A stretch of DNA of 64,000 nucleotides from Nipponacmea schrenckii. Lineage: Eukaryota; Mollusca; Gastropoda; Lottiidae. Location of the stretch: NCBI GenBank assembly GCA_030562195.1, contig CM060203.1, positions 15,628,534-15,692,533 on the forward strand, read 5' to 3'. The notes below the pieces were generated by a model that made no database searches, had not been told where the DNA came from, and saw only the letters and a program-made list of their open reading frames with translations. Positions 33,066-46,300 of the stretch are shown one piece after another; the first letter of the stretch is position 1; each line of letters opens with the position of its first letter. The translations under genes were made by a program, and so were the position numbers.

Positions 33066-34121
33066 TTACTTTAACCCAGATCTTACGATTTAGAGCCACA
33101 GTTGTTTATCTGCTCAGTAAATAATTTCCATGCACAATGCTATGGCATAAGAGCGATTGAAAGGAAACCAGGACTTCCAGGAAATTCATGCAAAGTCTTT
33201 GAGACCCTTCCTAGCACAATTATCAAATCCTGCGACACAGTCGTGGACTTTGAGACTCGCGAAATTTGAGAGAATCGGTCTATAACTGGAGTAAGTCTAT
33301 ATGAGTGGGTACCGACGAGCAACAAATCGGAAATGTCATTGGTTGTTCAGAATCATGTACACCGTCGAAGTTCGTATAGTCTCTGACGCTCAGATTATTC
33401 CTGTCGGCGACAACCTTTGTCGAAGCTGTGAGCTGACAAGAAGGTACTGGAGGACAGAGGCTAGAAATTTCGGAATTCAGTTGATCCTAATACCTTGAGG
33501 TCAGTAAGACCGAAATATCTACCTCTATTCCAGCCTCTTGTGATTATTTCGAAAGTTTAGTCAAAATTTCGCACTTGTGCCACAGATCTGTTGGAATGCT
33601 TTGTGAATATTAGTCTTCATTTTTTTTTTCTATGGGCGACGTCGAAGCATTTAAGTACAAACGAGGTTCACACTTAATCATCACCAGCGAAATAAAAAAG
33701 GAAAACTGTGTTTACTTAGTTAACTCTATACGTCCACGAAGGTCCATTCCCGATGTTTGTCTAACCGGGTCCGTAGCTTCACCCCCCTAAAAAATATTCT
33801 GACAACCAGTTTCACTTCTATAGGACTACTATACCCCATAGCCCCTCTTGATATAGTACTTGCCAAACAATCATTTAATAACAAACAAACAATCAATTAA
33901 TAACAACAAACAAACAAGCCTGACAACTCTTCAACAATGCTCTTTCCTGGATTATCGATATTCGTTTCCAGTTGGGTCGATAAGTATTGACGTCGCAAGA
34001 CTTTCACTAGAATTGAGATTTAAATCCTCGACCAATATTTCTTCAGCGTAAGCGAATAATAAATCATATTCATGTATAATGCAATAAATCAAAGGTCCGC
34101 GGTAATATCCATTTGTAAACT

Positions 34122-35041
34122 CTAATACAAATATAGATGTGCTGGATACGGTGTCTGCTGAATGACTATCGGGCTCATTGGCATTGGCCGTATTGGTTGA
34201 GCTGTAGGCATTGACAGCATTGGCTGCATTGGTTGAACTGTAGGCATTGGCGGCATTGGCTGAACTGTAGGCATTGACTGCATTGGTTGAACTGTAGGCA
34301 TTGGCTGCATTGGTTGAACTGTAGGCATTGGTTGCATTGGCTGCATTGGTTGAACTGTAGGCATTGGCGGCATTGGCTGCATTGGTTGAACTGTAGGCAT
34401 TGGCGGCATTGGCTGCATTGGTTGAGCTTTTGGCAATGGCGGCATTGGTTGAACTGTAGGCATTGGCTGCATTGGTTGAACTGTAGGCTTTGGCGGCATT
34501 AGTTGAGCTGGAGGCTTTGGCGAACCCACCGACTCTTTTTGATCTTTCATTAGGATTTTAAGCACATTATAATGTGGTCCTTTTCTCTGAACCTTTAAAA
34601 TAAACTGTTTTGGTTGAACCTCTAACCTTTGATTATTTGAAGGACCCACAGGAATAAGCTGCATTGGTTGAGCCTCTGGCATAGTTTGATCCTTTGTCGG
34701 GGCCACTGAAATAAGCTGCATTTGTTGAACCTCTGGCATAGTTTGATCCTTTGTCGGGACCGCTGAAATAAGCTGGATTGGTTGAACCTCTGGCATAGTT
34801 TGATTTTTTGTCGGAACCACTTGAATAAGCTGCATTGGTTGAACCTCTGGCATTTTGTTATCGTTAAAATGAACGACTAGGATAAACTGCATTGGTTGAA
34901 CCTCTGGCTTATTTTGATCTTTTGACCGAACCACGGGAAAAAAGCTGGATTGGTTGAACCTCTGGCATATTTTGATTTTGTGTTCGAACCACTGAAATAA
35001 GATGCATTGTTAGTACCATTGGTATAGTTTGATCCTTTGGC
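34122..35041 (-). pseudogene. Orphaned repeat tail of claudin-like copy 3
   Basis: A 270-codon open stretch (34934-34122) has the 19-residue VQPMQ units and MPTVQPMQPMPPM repeats of copy 1 and the same C-terminal end (…AHLYLY). It is out of frame with the membrane part. Compared with copies 1 and 2 there is one extra base near 35075 (GATGCCCCCTGTC against GATGCCTCTGTG) and another in an A-run near 34940 (GGGAAAAAAGCTG against GGGAATAAGCTG). Confidence 0.75.
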
Positions 35042-38000
35042 TTATCCGATGAACTTTGATGTCTGTTCGATGCCCCCTGTCTGTTGAAATTGTTGAAAAC
35101 CTATCAATGGTTGACGTGTTTGAGGCTTCGGTGTTTGAGGCTTCGGTGGCTGAGACGTCGGTGGTTGAGGCGTCGGTGGTTGAGGCTTCAGTGGTGACTT
35201 CTCCACTGGCTGTTCTTTTTCAATGCTTTTTTTGATTTCGTTCAAATCCCAATCCAGTTCCCACTTTCGGAGGAAGCGAAGATGAAACGCACGCAAAAAG
35301 ACAGCTATAAATTCGAGTACGGACGTAGCAATAGCAAGGTAGAAACACCACTGTAATGTATACATCTTGTCGTCGCTTCGATTTGTATTTGTGTCCAGAA
35401 GAAACAATATCCACATTATCATTACTGTAAAAGCTGAAATAAACAAGATTTTTAAAATTATTGAGGTATAAACCAAGGCAGATCAAATGTTTGTCCTCCT
35501 CGGAGGCTGGTTTGGGTTTTGTTTATTGTGAATAAGTGCTAAAAATGAAATGGAGTTCTACTTCCTTCTCTTCTGCACCTTATGGGCTAACGAAGACGGT
35601 CAACGTCATGCAGTGTGCAATGAGGGAAATTTTGCCAGGACAGCGGCATTAGCCTACTCCTTTTTGGCGATTTTCAAGTGTCGAACCTACAGGTTAGCGA
35701 GCAACCGTCTAATTTACTGAGCCATCGCGGCTACGGTTCAAACTAAGAATTTTACTTCCCATTTCTATTTATCACACAATTAGTACATTAATAAAATTCA
35801 GAAATTTAGAAAATAAAAATGATATCAAAAAATTGGAATCATTTAAGGGCGATTACTATAAAGCTGTTCATTGAAGTATCAGTTTATACATCGTCAGGAA
35901 TCTTATCGATAAAAATTGGTGTTCTTGGAACATCGTTCAGCAATATCAAGTTTTATTCAAACTGGAAAAAATCTCTTATTTCTACTGTACTAAAAATCTC
36001 AATTTCATTTCAAGGGCGATAACTCTAATATCGTCAATGGAAAACTCGTCTGAGATCTCACATGTACATAACAAATTTCATTCAAATCGGGTGGAATTCG
36101 TGTGTTACATGGGGCTACTTCACTTATGTACCTCTCTATGATTTTAATAGTTTATCCACTAAAAGACACCAGGGTCATGTTAAGGACATTATTCTTAATG
36201 TTCACACCAAATTTCATCGCAATCGGACCATTTTTACTACCCTAAATCGATTTTTTTGTTCGTACAATTGTCGCTCTTTTCATAAATATGTTCGAATGTC
36301 GAAAAAAGGATAACTTCAATTTCAACATGAATAAAGGTAAAGAGTAAATATAAGAGTCGTTTCGTACTAATACACACTAACTCGAGACAATTTATGTGAC
36401 TTTTCGTACCAAGTTAATAACATTCAAATATAATTCAAATTATTTGTTTTATGGACAATATATTCGTTTCACATCTCCAAATTCGAAATAGACAAAAGTA
36501 AACGATGTGTCAGGCCCCATACTGTTTGCCAAAACAGGTACCGGTAGGTGAAATGATAATTCATGTTTTGATGATGTAATCCGAAAAAGTTATCGATTCC
36601 TCACATGTCTCATGAGTCATCACAATGACAATAACTCACAAGGCTTAAGAGTCACCTCACTGACCAACACTGTCCAGTAGCGGGTCTTTAAGTACGCTTA
36701 AATATCGTCTACATTATCCATATAGTCTCTACTTCAGTATACTACCGCTAACGGAAATGATGATTAAAATTTTTTGATTTTTTTAAGATGTCACCCACAG
36801 ACACCCCGACGATGGCCCACATGGCTCGTGAGTCACCTTACTGACCCACACTGTCCAGTAGCGGGCCTTTAAGTAAGCTTACATATCGTCTATATAAGCC
36901 ATATAGCCCCTACTTCAGTTTACTACCGCTACCGGAAATGATGATCAAAATTTTTTAATTTTTTTATGATGTGACCCACAGACACCGACGATGACTCACA
37001 AGGCTCGAGAGTCACCTTACTGACCCACACTGTCCAGTAGCGGGCCTTTAAGTAAGCCTAGTCTATATAAGCCATATAGCTCCTAATTCAGTATACTACC
37101 GCTACCGGAAATAAGGATCCAAAAAATTAAGATTTTTTTATGATTTGACCCACAGACACTGACGATGACTCACAAGGCTCTAGAGTCACCTCACTGACCC
37201 ACACTGTCCAGTACAGGGCCTTTAAGTAAGCCTTCATAGCGTCTATATAAGCCACATAGCCCCTACTTCAGTATACTACCGCTACCGGAAATAAGGATCC
37301 AAAAAATTAGATTTTTTTATGAGGTGACCCACAGACACTGACATTGACTCACATGGCTCGAGAGTCACCTCACTGACCCACACTGTCCAGTATAGGGCCT
37401 TTAAGTAAGCCTACATATCGTCTATATACGTCATATAGCCCCTACTTCAGTTTACTACCGCTACCGGAAATGATGATCAAAATTTTTTGATTTTTTTTAT
37501 GATGTGACCCACAGACACTGACACTAACTCACAAGGCTCGAGAGTCACCTCACTGACCCACACTGTCCAGCAACGGGCCTTTAAGTAAGCTTACATATCG
37601 TCTATACAAGCCAAATAGCCCCTACTTCTGTATACTACCGCTACCGGAAATGATGATCAAAATTTTTAAAAAATTTTATGATGTGACCCACAGACACTGA
37701 CGATGACTCACAAGGCTCTAGAGTCACCTCACTGACCCACACTGTCCAGTACAGGGCCTTTAAGTAAGCCTACATATCGTGTATATAGGTCACATCATAA
37801 AAAAATCGAATTTTTTGGATCCTTATTTCCGGTAGCGGTAGTATACTGAAGTAGGGGCTATATGGCTTATATAGACGATATGTAAGCTTACTTAAAGGCC
37901 CGCTTATTTATGGCTGCAGGTATATTTACTGATGAATAGAGCTTTTATTGACCAAATTTAAAATTTTCAAATTTTATTTTCATTCTAAGATCTGTTAGCC

Positions 38001-38722
38001 CTTTAATGTTTACAAGGTAATTTTGACTAAGTAAAGGGGAAGAAGTAAGAAAAAACGAAACGTCCTCAAATTTAAAAAGTAAAACTGAAAAAATAATTTA
38101 ACAAACCTGCTAACATATGAGTACCTATGGACAGCTTCAAAATGCCCACTTGGTCATTGTATTTAGTATTTAAAACGATGGTTACTAAATCGGCTACAAC
38201 ATTTACCAACAAGAATATAAATGCTATTATATTTGCTGATTGTATTGCCCCGAATACACCTGAAATATAGACATAGATTGGTTAGGTCTTTACGGTTGCT
38301 ATATTTTATCAACCTCTCACATTTTGAGATTTCCTTTGATTTACCTGAACCCCGTGACAAATTATTATGTGGCCCCTACCCACTCAATCAATCCCACCTT
38401 CACAATATTTTGTTATATAGAAACCCCGCTAGTTAATTTTAAATGTCAACAAACCTTCATCTATCAGCTCACATTCCGTTTGGGCTTCTTGAATCTTGAC
38501 ACAACTTGTCCATAATCCATCTCGCTGAACGACTGTATTATTTTGTTCAATATGTCTCCAGTCATTATATTCCGTAACGACTGTGTGAAATGGCAGTGTA
38601 ATTAAAGCAATGATGAAACTAGCTATCAGAAGGTGTAGGGCGATACCTGTAGTATATGTTTGGTATATATCTATCTCATGTCCCTCTAATTCGGGAAAAT
38701 ACAGTACAGGCTTGTCACTCAT
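35042..38722 (-). CDS. Claudin-like copy 3, open but short-tailed (270 aa)
   Basis: Exons 38722-38455, 38259-38107 and 35433-35042 join in phase. The ATG is intact. It keeps TM1, the W...GLW...C...C loop with NNT, TM2 (NIIAFIFLLVNVVADLV), TM3 (MIMWILFLLDTNT), TM4 (CFYLAIATSVLEFIAVFL) and the PPTPQ/PKPQ segment, then stops soon after LIGFQQFQQT because of a one-base insertion. It could still make a claudin-like protein with a conventional-length tail, or it may be a pseudogene. Its intron 2 is enlarged by the 179-bp satellite. Upstream flank, SINE and MITE remnant match copies 1 and 2. Confidence 0.7.
35546..35745 (-). mobile_element. tRNA-derived SINE in claudin-like copy 3
   Basis: Shares CACCTTATGGGCTAACGAAG, GTGCAATGAGGGAAATTTTG and the head CTGAGCCATCGCGGCTACGG (reversed) with 11592-11826. 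Same site as in copies 1 and 2. Confidence 0.75.
35830..36310 (+). repeat. Dispersed 'AAGGGCGATAACTC' repeat
   Basis: ATTTAAGGGCGATTACTATA, TTTCAAGGGCGATAACTCTA, CACATGTACATAACAAATTTC and CACACCAAATTTCATCGCAA mark two or three diverged units. A piece is shared with 25805-25870. Confidence 0.6.
36540..37906 (+). repeat. 179-bp satellite, seven units plus a terminal inverted part-unit
   Basis: The word ACTGACCCACACTGTCCAGT recurs near 36659, 36838, 37018, 37192, 37372, 37552 and 37730. Each unit carries GTCTATATAAGCCATATAGC, CTACCGCTACCGGAAAT and an A/T run. From about 37793 to 37906 the sequence is the reverse complement of part of the unit (GATCCTTATTTCCGGTAGCG …). Lies in intron 2 of claudin-like copy 3 and abuts a half MITE. 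Confidence 0.93.
37911..38002. mobile_element. Right half of a family A MITE
   Basis: TTTACTGATGAATAGAGC to TTCATTCTAAGATCTGTTAG, then TTAA at 38003. Equivalent to the right parts of 12718-13036 and 26285-26598; the left half has been replaced by the satellite. Confidence 0.8.
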
Positions 38723-39147
38723 GGCGGCAACTCACTCTGTGAACTGATTTCTAGAACGATATAACCACAACTATTGTCGTACACGGGGACGTAAGGCCCG
38801 ATAAAACTGTCGAAGACCAACTTGTCTTCGAACTAATAGTCGGGTTGTCTTAGTCGAGGTACATCCTTTGAGTTCGTATCACATGTTTATGAGAAGTCGA
38901 TCACAAGTGCACGTGCACATCCGGGAACGATTCAAAACATACACCCGCCAGTCCATTCTATTTTGAGGTTGGACAATCAGTCCGACTTATATTGTGTTCA
39001 TTATTGCCTAGAAAATAAAGTGGACTGATCTGGACTATATTTAGAATCATTCCCGGATGTGCATAAGTAACTCTGTTCCACTGTCTATGGACTGGTCGAG
39101 TTTATGTTGTTACACGCATCCCAAGACTGGTGAAGTGAAATGAAAAA

Positions 39148-39325
39148 TGAAATGGAGTTTTACGTCCTACTCTCCTGCACGCATGGCGGCATTAGCCTAC
39201 TCTTTTCCAACTGTTGAGGGATCTTTAACGTGCACACTGTAGCACAGTGGGCCTCGGATTATTGTCCCATCCGAACGACTGGACGCTTGTATTTCCATGT
39301 CAGTCCATCCGACAAGGGGAAACCA
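39148..39325 (-). mobile_element. SINE fragment upstream of claudin-like copy 3
   Basis: Same as 14518 and 28045. It ends abruptly at GGGGAAACC, joined directly to AGCCATTTGCGGACGAACG, the edge of the simple repeat that in block 2 is about 730 bp further on. Confidence 0.65.
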
Positions 39326-40378
39326 GCCATTTGCGGACGAACGGACGAACGTGGATAGCGGCAATATATATTTTGTAGGCGTATAAAAAATAACGTCAGT
39401 GTGATACACACTATGATCAGTGTTCATTGAAAATATAGAAATTTTGTTTTCATTGCAACATAATGTAAGGAAAATATGGCCTTAGTTTTGATAATCTAAA
39501 TTAATATTTGATATTTATTTAACAGCAAAGTAAATACATACTGTAGCTGGAACAATAAAAATTTTAATATAAATTCAACAGTGAAATAGCATAAACAATA
39601 TTGAATTGTAGAAGAACCATATGTGGAATTCTATTTTAAAAAGTGTAACAGATATTTGATATTCCAGTATACTTATATATGTACTGTATATCTAATGCTT
39701 GAAACAAATTTATAGTGGAATTAGTGCAAGAATTCCATTATTTATTGATTTTACTAAATATATGTATAAACTATTGATTTTACTAAATATATATATAAAC
39801 TATATTATTGAAAATTGTTGTTTAACCACTTTGAAAAATAGTCATATTTAACTCATTTTAAACCCTTTGAACACTGAGTAGTAACAAAAGACAACACCAT
39901 ATGCCCTAAAATCCAAGAAATATGACAAATGTTGAAAATTAACATTGTGTGATTAACAATGTCTTGTTGTTAGAGCTACTTCTCAGGCTGCTTTGTATCA
40001 AGTATTATGTGGCATGGCTTGTCCTCTTCCAGGCTTGCTTTGTGTCTTGAATACATGTATATGAAAAAAGTCTAGAAATACACATTAGTTGTTCTTTCAT
40101 ATGTGTATTTTCTATATGGCACAGAGTCATAGGAAATGATGAGTCGTCATTTTAACTCTCAAATTTGGATAATTCTAAACACACATGAATTTGGAGCCTC
40201 AAATTTCGATGGTGAGCTGTGAACACTATTACTGATTAGCTCAGCAAAATATTTCTTATTCACTAGACTAGGGTACATGCACTACAATTCAAAAGAAAGC
40301 CAAACATGTCCCTTTTAAGAAATACTTTGACTATTGTGTATATCTGCTACCCACATCTTCATGCACTATCTCAATGGC

Positions 40379-43300
40379 TTAACCTGAAAAAAAAAGAAAG
40401 AACCATTCTTTAAAGGAAAACATTCTAGTTTCAGAAGAATTCTTATTAGGAGCTGGTCCTTTGGTTAAACCTTTTGGCATTGATCTTTCCTGTACCCATT
40501 TACAGCTGGGATGACTGGAATTGTGAGGAAACATAACTTTTTGACAGACACCAGATTTTAACATGCTGACCAAGATTAGAACCTACGCCCACATAAACAT
40601 AGTGATGAGAGGTCAAATTTGCTACTAGCTGAATTTGAGCTCTATCAATTTTAGGAAGCAAATATTTATTCAATTCAGTTAGGAAAGTAAATATTTAGAC
40701 TACATAGATTGCTGAAATTGAACTCTATTAGCTGGTAAAGTAAATATTTACATCACTATACAGATAGCTGAAACTGATTTCTATCAACTGGTAAAGTAAA
40801 TCTAAATCTTTAGATGACCATACAGATGGCTGAAATTGAGCTCTATCAGCTCACAAAGTAAAAATTTACATCACTATACAGATGGCTGAAATTGAGCACT
40901 ATTAGCTCACGAAGTAATAATTTACATCACTATACAGATGGCTGAAATTGAGCTCTATCAGTTCACAAAGTAAAAATTTACATCACTATACAGATGGCTG
41001 AAATTGAGCTCTATCAGCTCACGAATGTACATCACTATACAGATGGCTGAAATGGAGCTCTATCAGTTTACAAAGTAAAAATTTACATCACTATACAGAT
41101 AGCTGAAATTGAGCTCCATCAGCTCACAAAGTAAAAATTTACATCACTATACAGATGGCTGAAATTGAGCACTATCAGCTCACGAATAATTAAATCACTA
41201 ACAGATGGCTGAAATTGAGCTCTATCAGTTCACAAAGTAACGAGCGGACGCCCACAAGGCTATACGCCCACCAACAGCAATCAGAAAGGGGGCATAACTC
41301 ACCAACCGTAAAAGTCAGAATTATATATGGGCATATAAAAATGTATGGATAAACATTGTAGCCTGTATCACACCCACAAGCTGAATTTGACGAATTCTCA
41401 TTAAGAAAGGGGGCATAACTCACCAACCGTTAAAGGCAGAAAGCTGATTTTCGAAAGGAACCGAGATTCGGACAGACAGGGTCAACCGCAATATACGTCC
41501 ACAATATATGTGGGCATATAAAAATGTTTGGATAAACATTGTAGCCTGTATCACACCTACATATGGCTGAAATTGAGCTCTATCAGTTCACAAAGTAAAA
41601 ATTTACATCACTATACAGATGGCTGAAATAGAGCTCTATCAGCTCACGAAGTAAAAATGTACATCACTATACAGATGGCTGAAATTGAGCTCTATCAGTT
41701 CACAAAGTAAAAATTTACATCACTATACAGATGGCTGAAATAGAGCTCTATCAGCTCACGAAGTAAAAATGTACATCACTATAGAGATGGCTGAAATTGA
41801 GCTCTATCATCTCACAAAGTAAAAATTTACATCACTATACAGATGGCTGAAATTGAGCTCTATCAGTTCACAAAGTAAAAATTTACATCACTATACAGAT
41901 AGCTGAAATTGAGCTCCATCAGCTCACAAAGTAAAAATTTACATCACTATACAGATGGCTGATATTGAGCACTATCAGCTCACGAAGTAAAAATTTACAT
42001 CACTAACAGATGGCTGAAATTGAGCTCTATCAGTTCACAAAGTAAAAATTTACATTCCTAAACAGATGGCTGAAATTGAGCTCTATCAGCTCACAAAGTA
42101 AAAATTTACATCACTATACAGATGGCTGAAATTGAGCTCTATCAGCTCACAAAGAAAAAATTTACATCACTATACAGATGGCTGAAATTGAGCTCTATCA
42201 TCTCACAAAGTAAAAATTTACATCACCATACAGATGGCTGAAATTGAGCTCTATCAGCTCACAAAGTAAAAATTTACATCACTATACGGATGGCATAAAT
42301 TGAGCTCTATCAGCTCACGGGGTAAAAATTTACATCACTATAGAGATGGCTGAAATTGAGCTCTATTAGCTCACGAAGTAAAAATTTACATCACTATACA
42401 GATGGTTGAAATTGAGCTCTATCAGCTCACAAAGTAAAAATTTACATCACTATACAGATGGCTGAAATTGAGCTCTATCAGCTCACGAAGTAAAAATTTA
42501 CATCACTATAGAGATGGCTGAAATTGAGCTCTATCATCTCACAAAGTAAAAATTTACATCACCATACAGATGGCTGAAATTGAGCTCTATCAGCTCACAA
42601 AGTAAAAATTTACATCACTATACGGATGGCATAAATTGAGCTCTATCAGCTCACGAGGTAAAAATTTACATCACTATAGAGATGGCTGAAATTGAGCTCT
42701 ATTAGCTCACGAAGTAAAAATTTACATCACTATACAGATGGTTGAAATTGAGCTCTATCAGCTTGCAAAGAAAATATTTAGATGAATATACTGATAGCTG
42801 TTTAAGCATTGTCTATACAGATAACTCTTTTTTAAATTACAAAGAACAAACAAACCTTTAATAAGAATGAATCACAAGCCTCTGATAAAAACTCTTCTGA
42901 TGTTATCATTGATTGTTTTTTATTATTAGTCATGGCCTGAAAGATATCAAACATACATATATAAAGAAAGTCTTTCTCTTTTGCACTTGGTCTGGCTAAA
43001 GAACAACCACATGCAATAAGCCAAAAATTTTTTAGACATCAGCATTAGCCTACCCTAATTTTCTAAATGTTATGGTGACATTGCATAGCTTGTTGCACAC
43101 AGGGCTTAATTTTAACAGTGCATATCCCTTATAAAAATAAAATCCAATATACTGTTCATCTCCAATGCATATAACAGATATTGCTTGATAATAAAGCTCA
43201 TCTTATGCTGCCAGCAGATGTTTTAGATAAGCAATTATCCATAAATAAGAAGCTGTTTTGATTGCAGTCTTCAAAACTGCATTGCCATCAAGAAAAAGTA

Positions 43301-46300
43301 AGCACTACCAAATTCTTCAAATGAAACGGTGCCACTTAGATTGGATTAGTATATATTGACTTTTTAACACTTGTTTGAATAATGATGACATTGCAGAACA
43401 CCATGAATTGTGCTTTGAGGGAACCAACTGTGATGTTTAAAAGTTAAACTTACCCTCTCTAGACTATGATACAGAATATCTGGTCCTAAATTATGGCTAG
43501 CTTGAAATATTCTACAATAATACACAAAAATAAAATTTGCAATTTTAAATTAACTTTACAATAACTGGGTTCAATGTTATCAATCCATGTCGCTTACCAT
43601 GGTCAGTTCCTTTGTGGCATTTCAGATGCTATTTGACCAGAGCTTATCTTATGCTGACAACACTTGTTTCAGATTGAAACCTCAATCTCTAGCTAACCAA
43701 ATAATATTACCAAAGTAATATTACCAAATATTACCAAATTAATATTACCAAATTATTATTACCAAATTAATATTACCAAAGCAATATTACCAAATAATAG
43801 TACCAAATTAATATTGCCAAAGTAATATTACAAAGCGATATTACCAAATTAATAGTACCTAAGTAATATTACAAAGCAATATTACCAAATTAATATTACA
43901 AAATTATTATAACCAAATTAATATTACCAAAATAATATAACCAAATTAATATTACCAAATCAATATTACCAAATTAATATTACCAAATATTACCAAATCA
44001 ATATTACCAAAGCAATACTACCAAATTAATATTACCAAAGTATTATTACCAAATTAATATTACCAAAGTAATATTACCACATTAATATTACCAAAGTAAT
44101 ATTACCAAATATTACCAAATCAATATTACCAAATTAATATTACCAAAGTATTATTACCAAAGTAATATTACCAAATTAATATTATCAAAGTATTATTACC
44201 AAACTAATATTACCAAATTAATATTACCAAAGTAATAGTACCAAATTAAAATTACTAATATGTAATTTTACATAGAGAAATACCACAAAATTGTTTGTTT
44301 TTCTTTGTAAAATGGATCAAATTATCATCTTAATCGGGGGATTAATTAATCAGACAATGATAATGTTATTACGGGGTGAGATTAACGCGTGTCACCGGCA
44401 AATGAAATACAAGTAAAGAATATGGTAAAGAATTTTGACATTGAAAACGGTAGGCCACGTGAAAATTATGGTTACGAAAAGAAAAAAAAAATCGGTAGAT
44501 TTGAGTCAGCATGCAAAAGCGGTAGAAACCCGACGAAATCGGTAGATTACACATGTATGCCTTTATCTTCAACTGTTTTTTCCACATCCGGAAATCACGA
44601 TTATCTCCCCTTCTGTTACATAAAACCTGGCCAGACCAGAACCTGTCTAAACCGGCATTTTCGGGCGGTCCCGACGCATGCCGGATAATCCAGGTTTTAC
44701 TGTACCAGAATTTTACAAACCGAACAAAATAAGCCAACTAGTTACCTATTTGAGTCAGGTTTGGTATTTTTTAAGACTGTATTAAGTTGCTGTAAAACTG
44801 TATCACACAATATTTTATCTGCTTTACCACTCTGATCTAAATCCAATGATTGAAACAGACTCTCTGTTAATTTACAGTAATCTGGAAGATAAACAGAAGG
44901 TAAATTATCTGACAGGATGTAACTTATACTCTGTTTTTAAATCTCCATGGATTCTATTCAATCTAGTTTAATTTTTTTAATTGTATTTAATTAAGACGGT
45001 TTATTCTTTCAATTCAATCATTCATTCATTCCTTTATTCATTCAATCATTTCTTGACAATCATGTTCTTTTTCTCTATTTTCATTATCATTCATTCATTT
45101 ATTCATTAATTCCTTTAAAGAGATTGTAAAGAGGTTATCAAAATTTTTTATGTTTATCCAGTACACAGACAGAATCAATTTGCACCACCCCTATTTTCAC
45201 TTGAAGTTAGGTACTACATGAACAACTGAAAGCTAATGATATCATAGCAATCCAAATTTTCTGATAATTAATCCTCAAATTTCCATATAACCAATAAAAG
45301 TACAAAGATATGCATGAATATTACCTTGTAAAACACAGCAAGTAAAAACACCAGATCTAAATACATCATAAGGTACAGCTTCATAATCACAGCATTCAAT
45401 CTTATTCATTAATTTATTAACTATACTGGGCTCAATCTCTCTAAAAGTGTAATAATAATAATAATAAACTCTTTATTTTACATGGGTCAGAATTAGGTCC
45501 AATACACAAGGACATGGTCCTGTCTAACATACAGCCCATGGGAATCTTTATTTTACATGGGTCAGAATGAGGTCCAGTACACAAGGACATGATCCTGAAT
45601 AACATTCAGCCCATGGGAACAAACATAGACTCTTTATTTTACATGGGTCAGAATTAGGTCCAATACACAAGGACATGGTCCTGTCTCACATTCAGACCAT
45701 GGGGAAATACATTGGATAAAACAAAAAAACAAAGAAAATACACAATTTTTCAATATAGCCTACAATTAGTGTAAAAATACACAAGTACATGTGTATCAAA
45801 TGGACAGATGTATGTTCAGGCGATTAAGTACATGACCACAAAATAAATATACAATTCTTCAACCTACAATTTGTTTTAAATATACAAATTAATATTGATA
45901 TATGGTTGCGTTGTGCATCAATATTTTAACAATAGAAAATTTTGGAGTATTTCATCCAAAAAGATAGACCAATGTAAATATAAGGAATAAATGTTGATCT
46001 TGTTATCGTTATGGTGAAATAAACACTGGTTTATCACATAAAAGATGTACATTACCCGCTTTGTGACATTTGTTTTGTCATGTAATAACCCAGCGTTTAT
46101 TTCACCAGGATAACAATATCCCCATTTATTCCTTAAATCAGTATGATGTGAGGGCACCATTGAATGTATCTAACTTTATTGGGTATAAATAATTAGGAGG
46201 TGACTGACACCAAGCTTGATGAATCCTTTAAAGGGATAATGGGTCTTAGAATATACATAAAATTTGAAAATTTTAAACTTGGCCAATAAGAGCTCTATTC

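Larger units (their letters stand above)
33066..42965. repeat. Segmental duplication block 3
   Basis: Shares its left edge (TTTACTTTAACCCAGATC) with block 2 and carries claudin-like copy 3 and the TPGS1 3' region. As the only copy continuous with the rest of TPGS1, it, or at least its right half, is likely the ancestral arrangement. Confidence 0.85.

Noticed and set aside
44369..44737. ~100-codon frames on both strands over 44369-44737
   Set aside because: They cross a Tigger-like terminal-repeat element and TPGS1 intron sequence; no domain recognised and both strands are open only because of composition.
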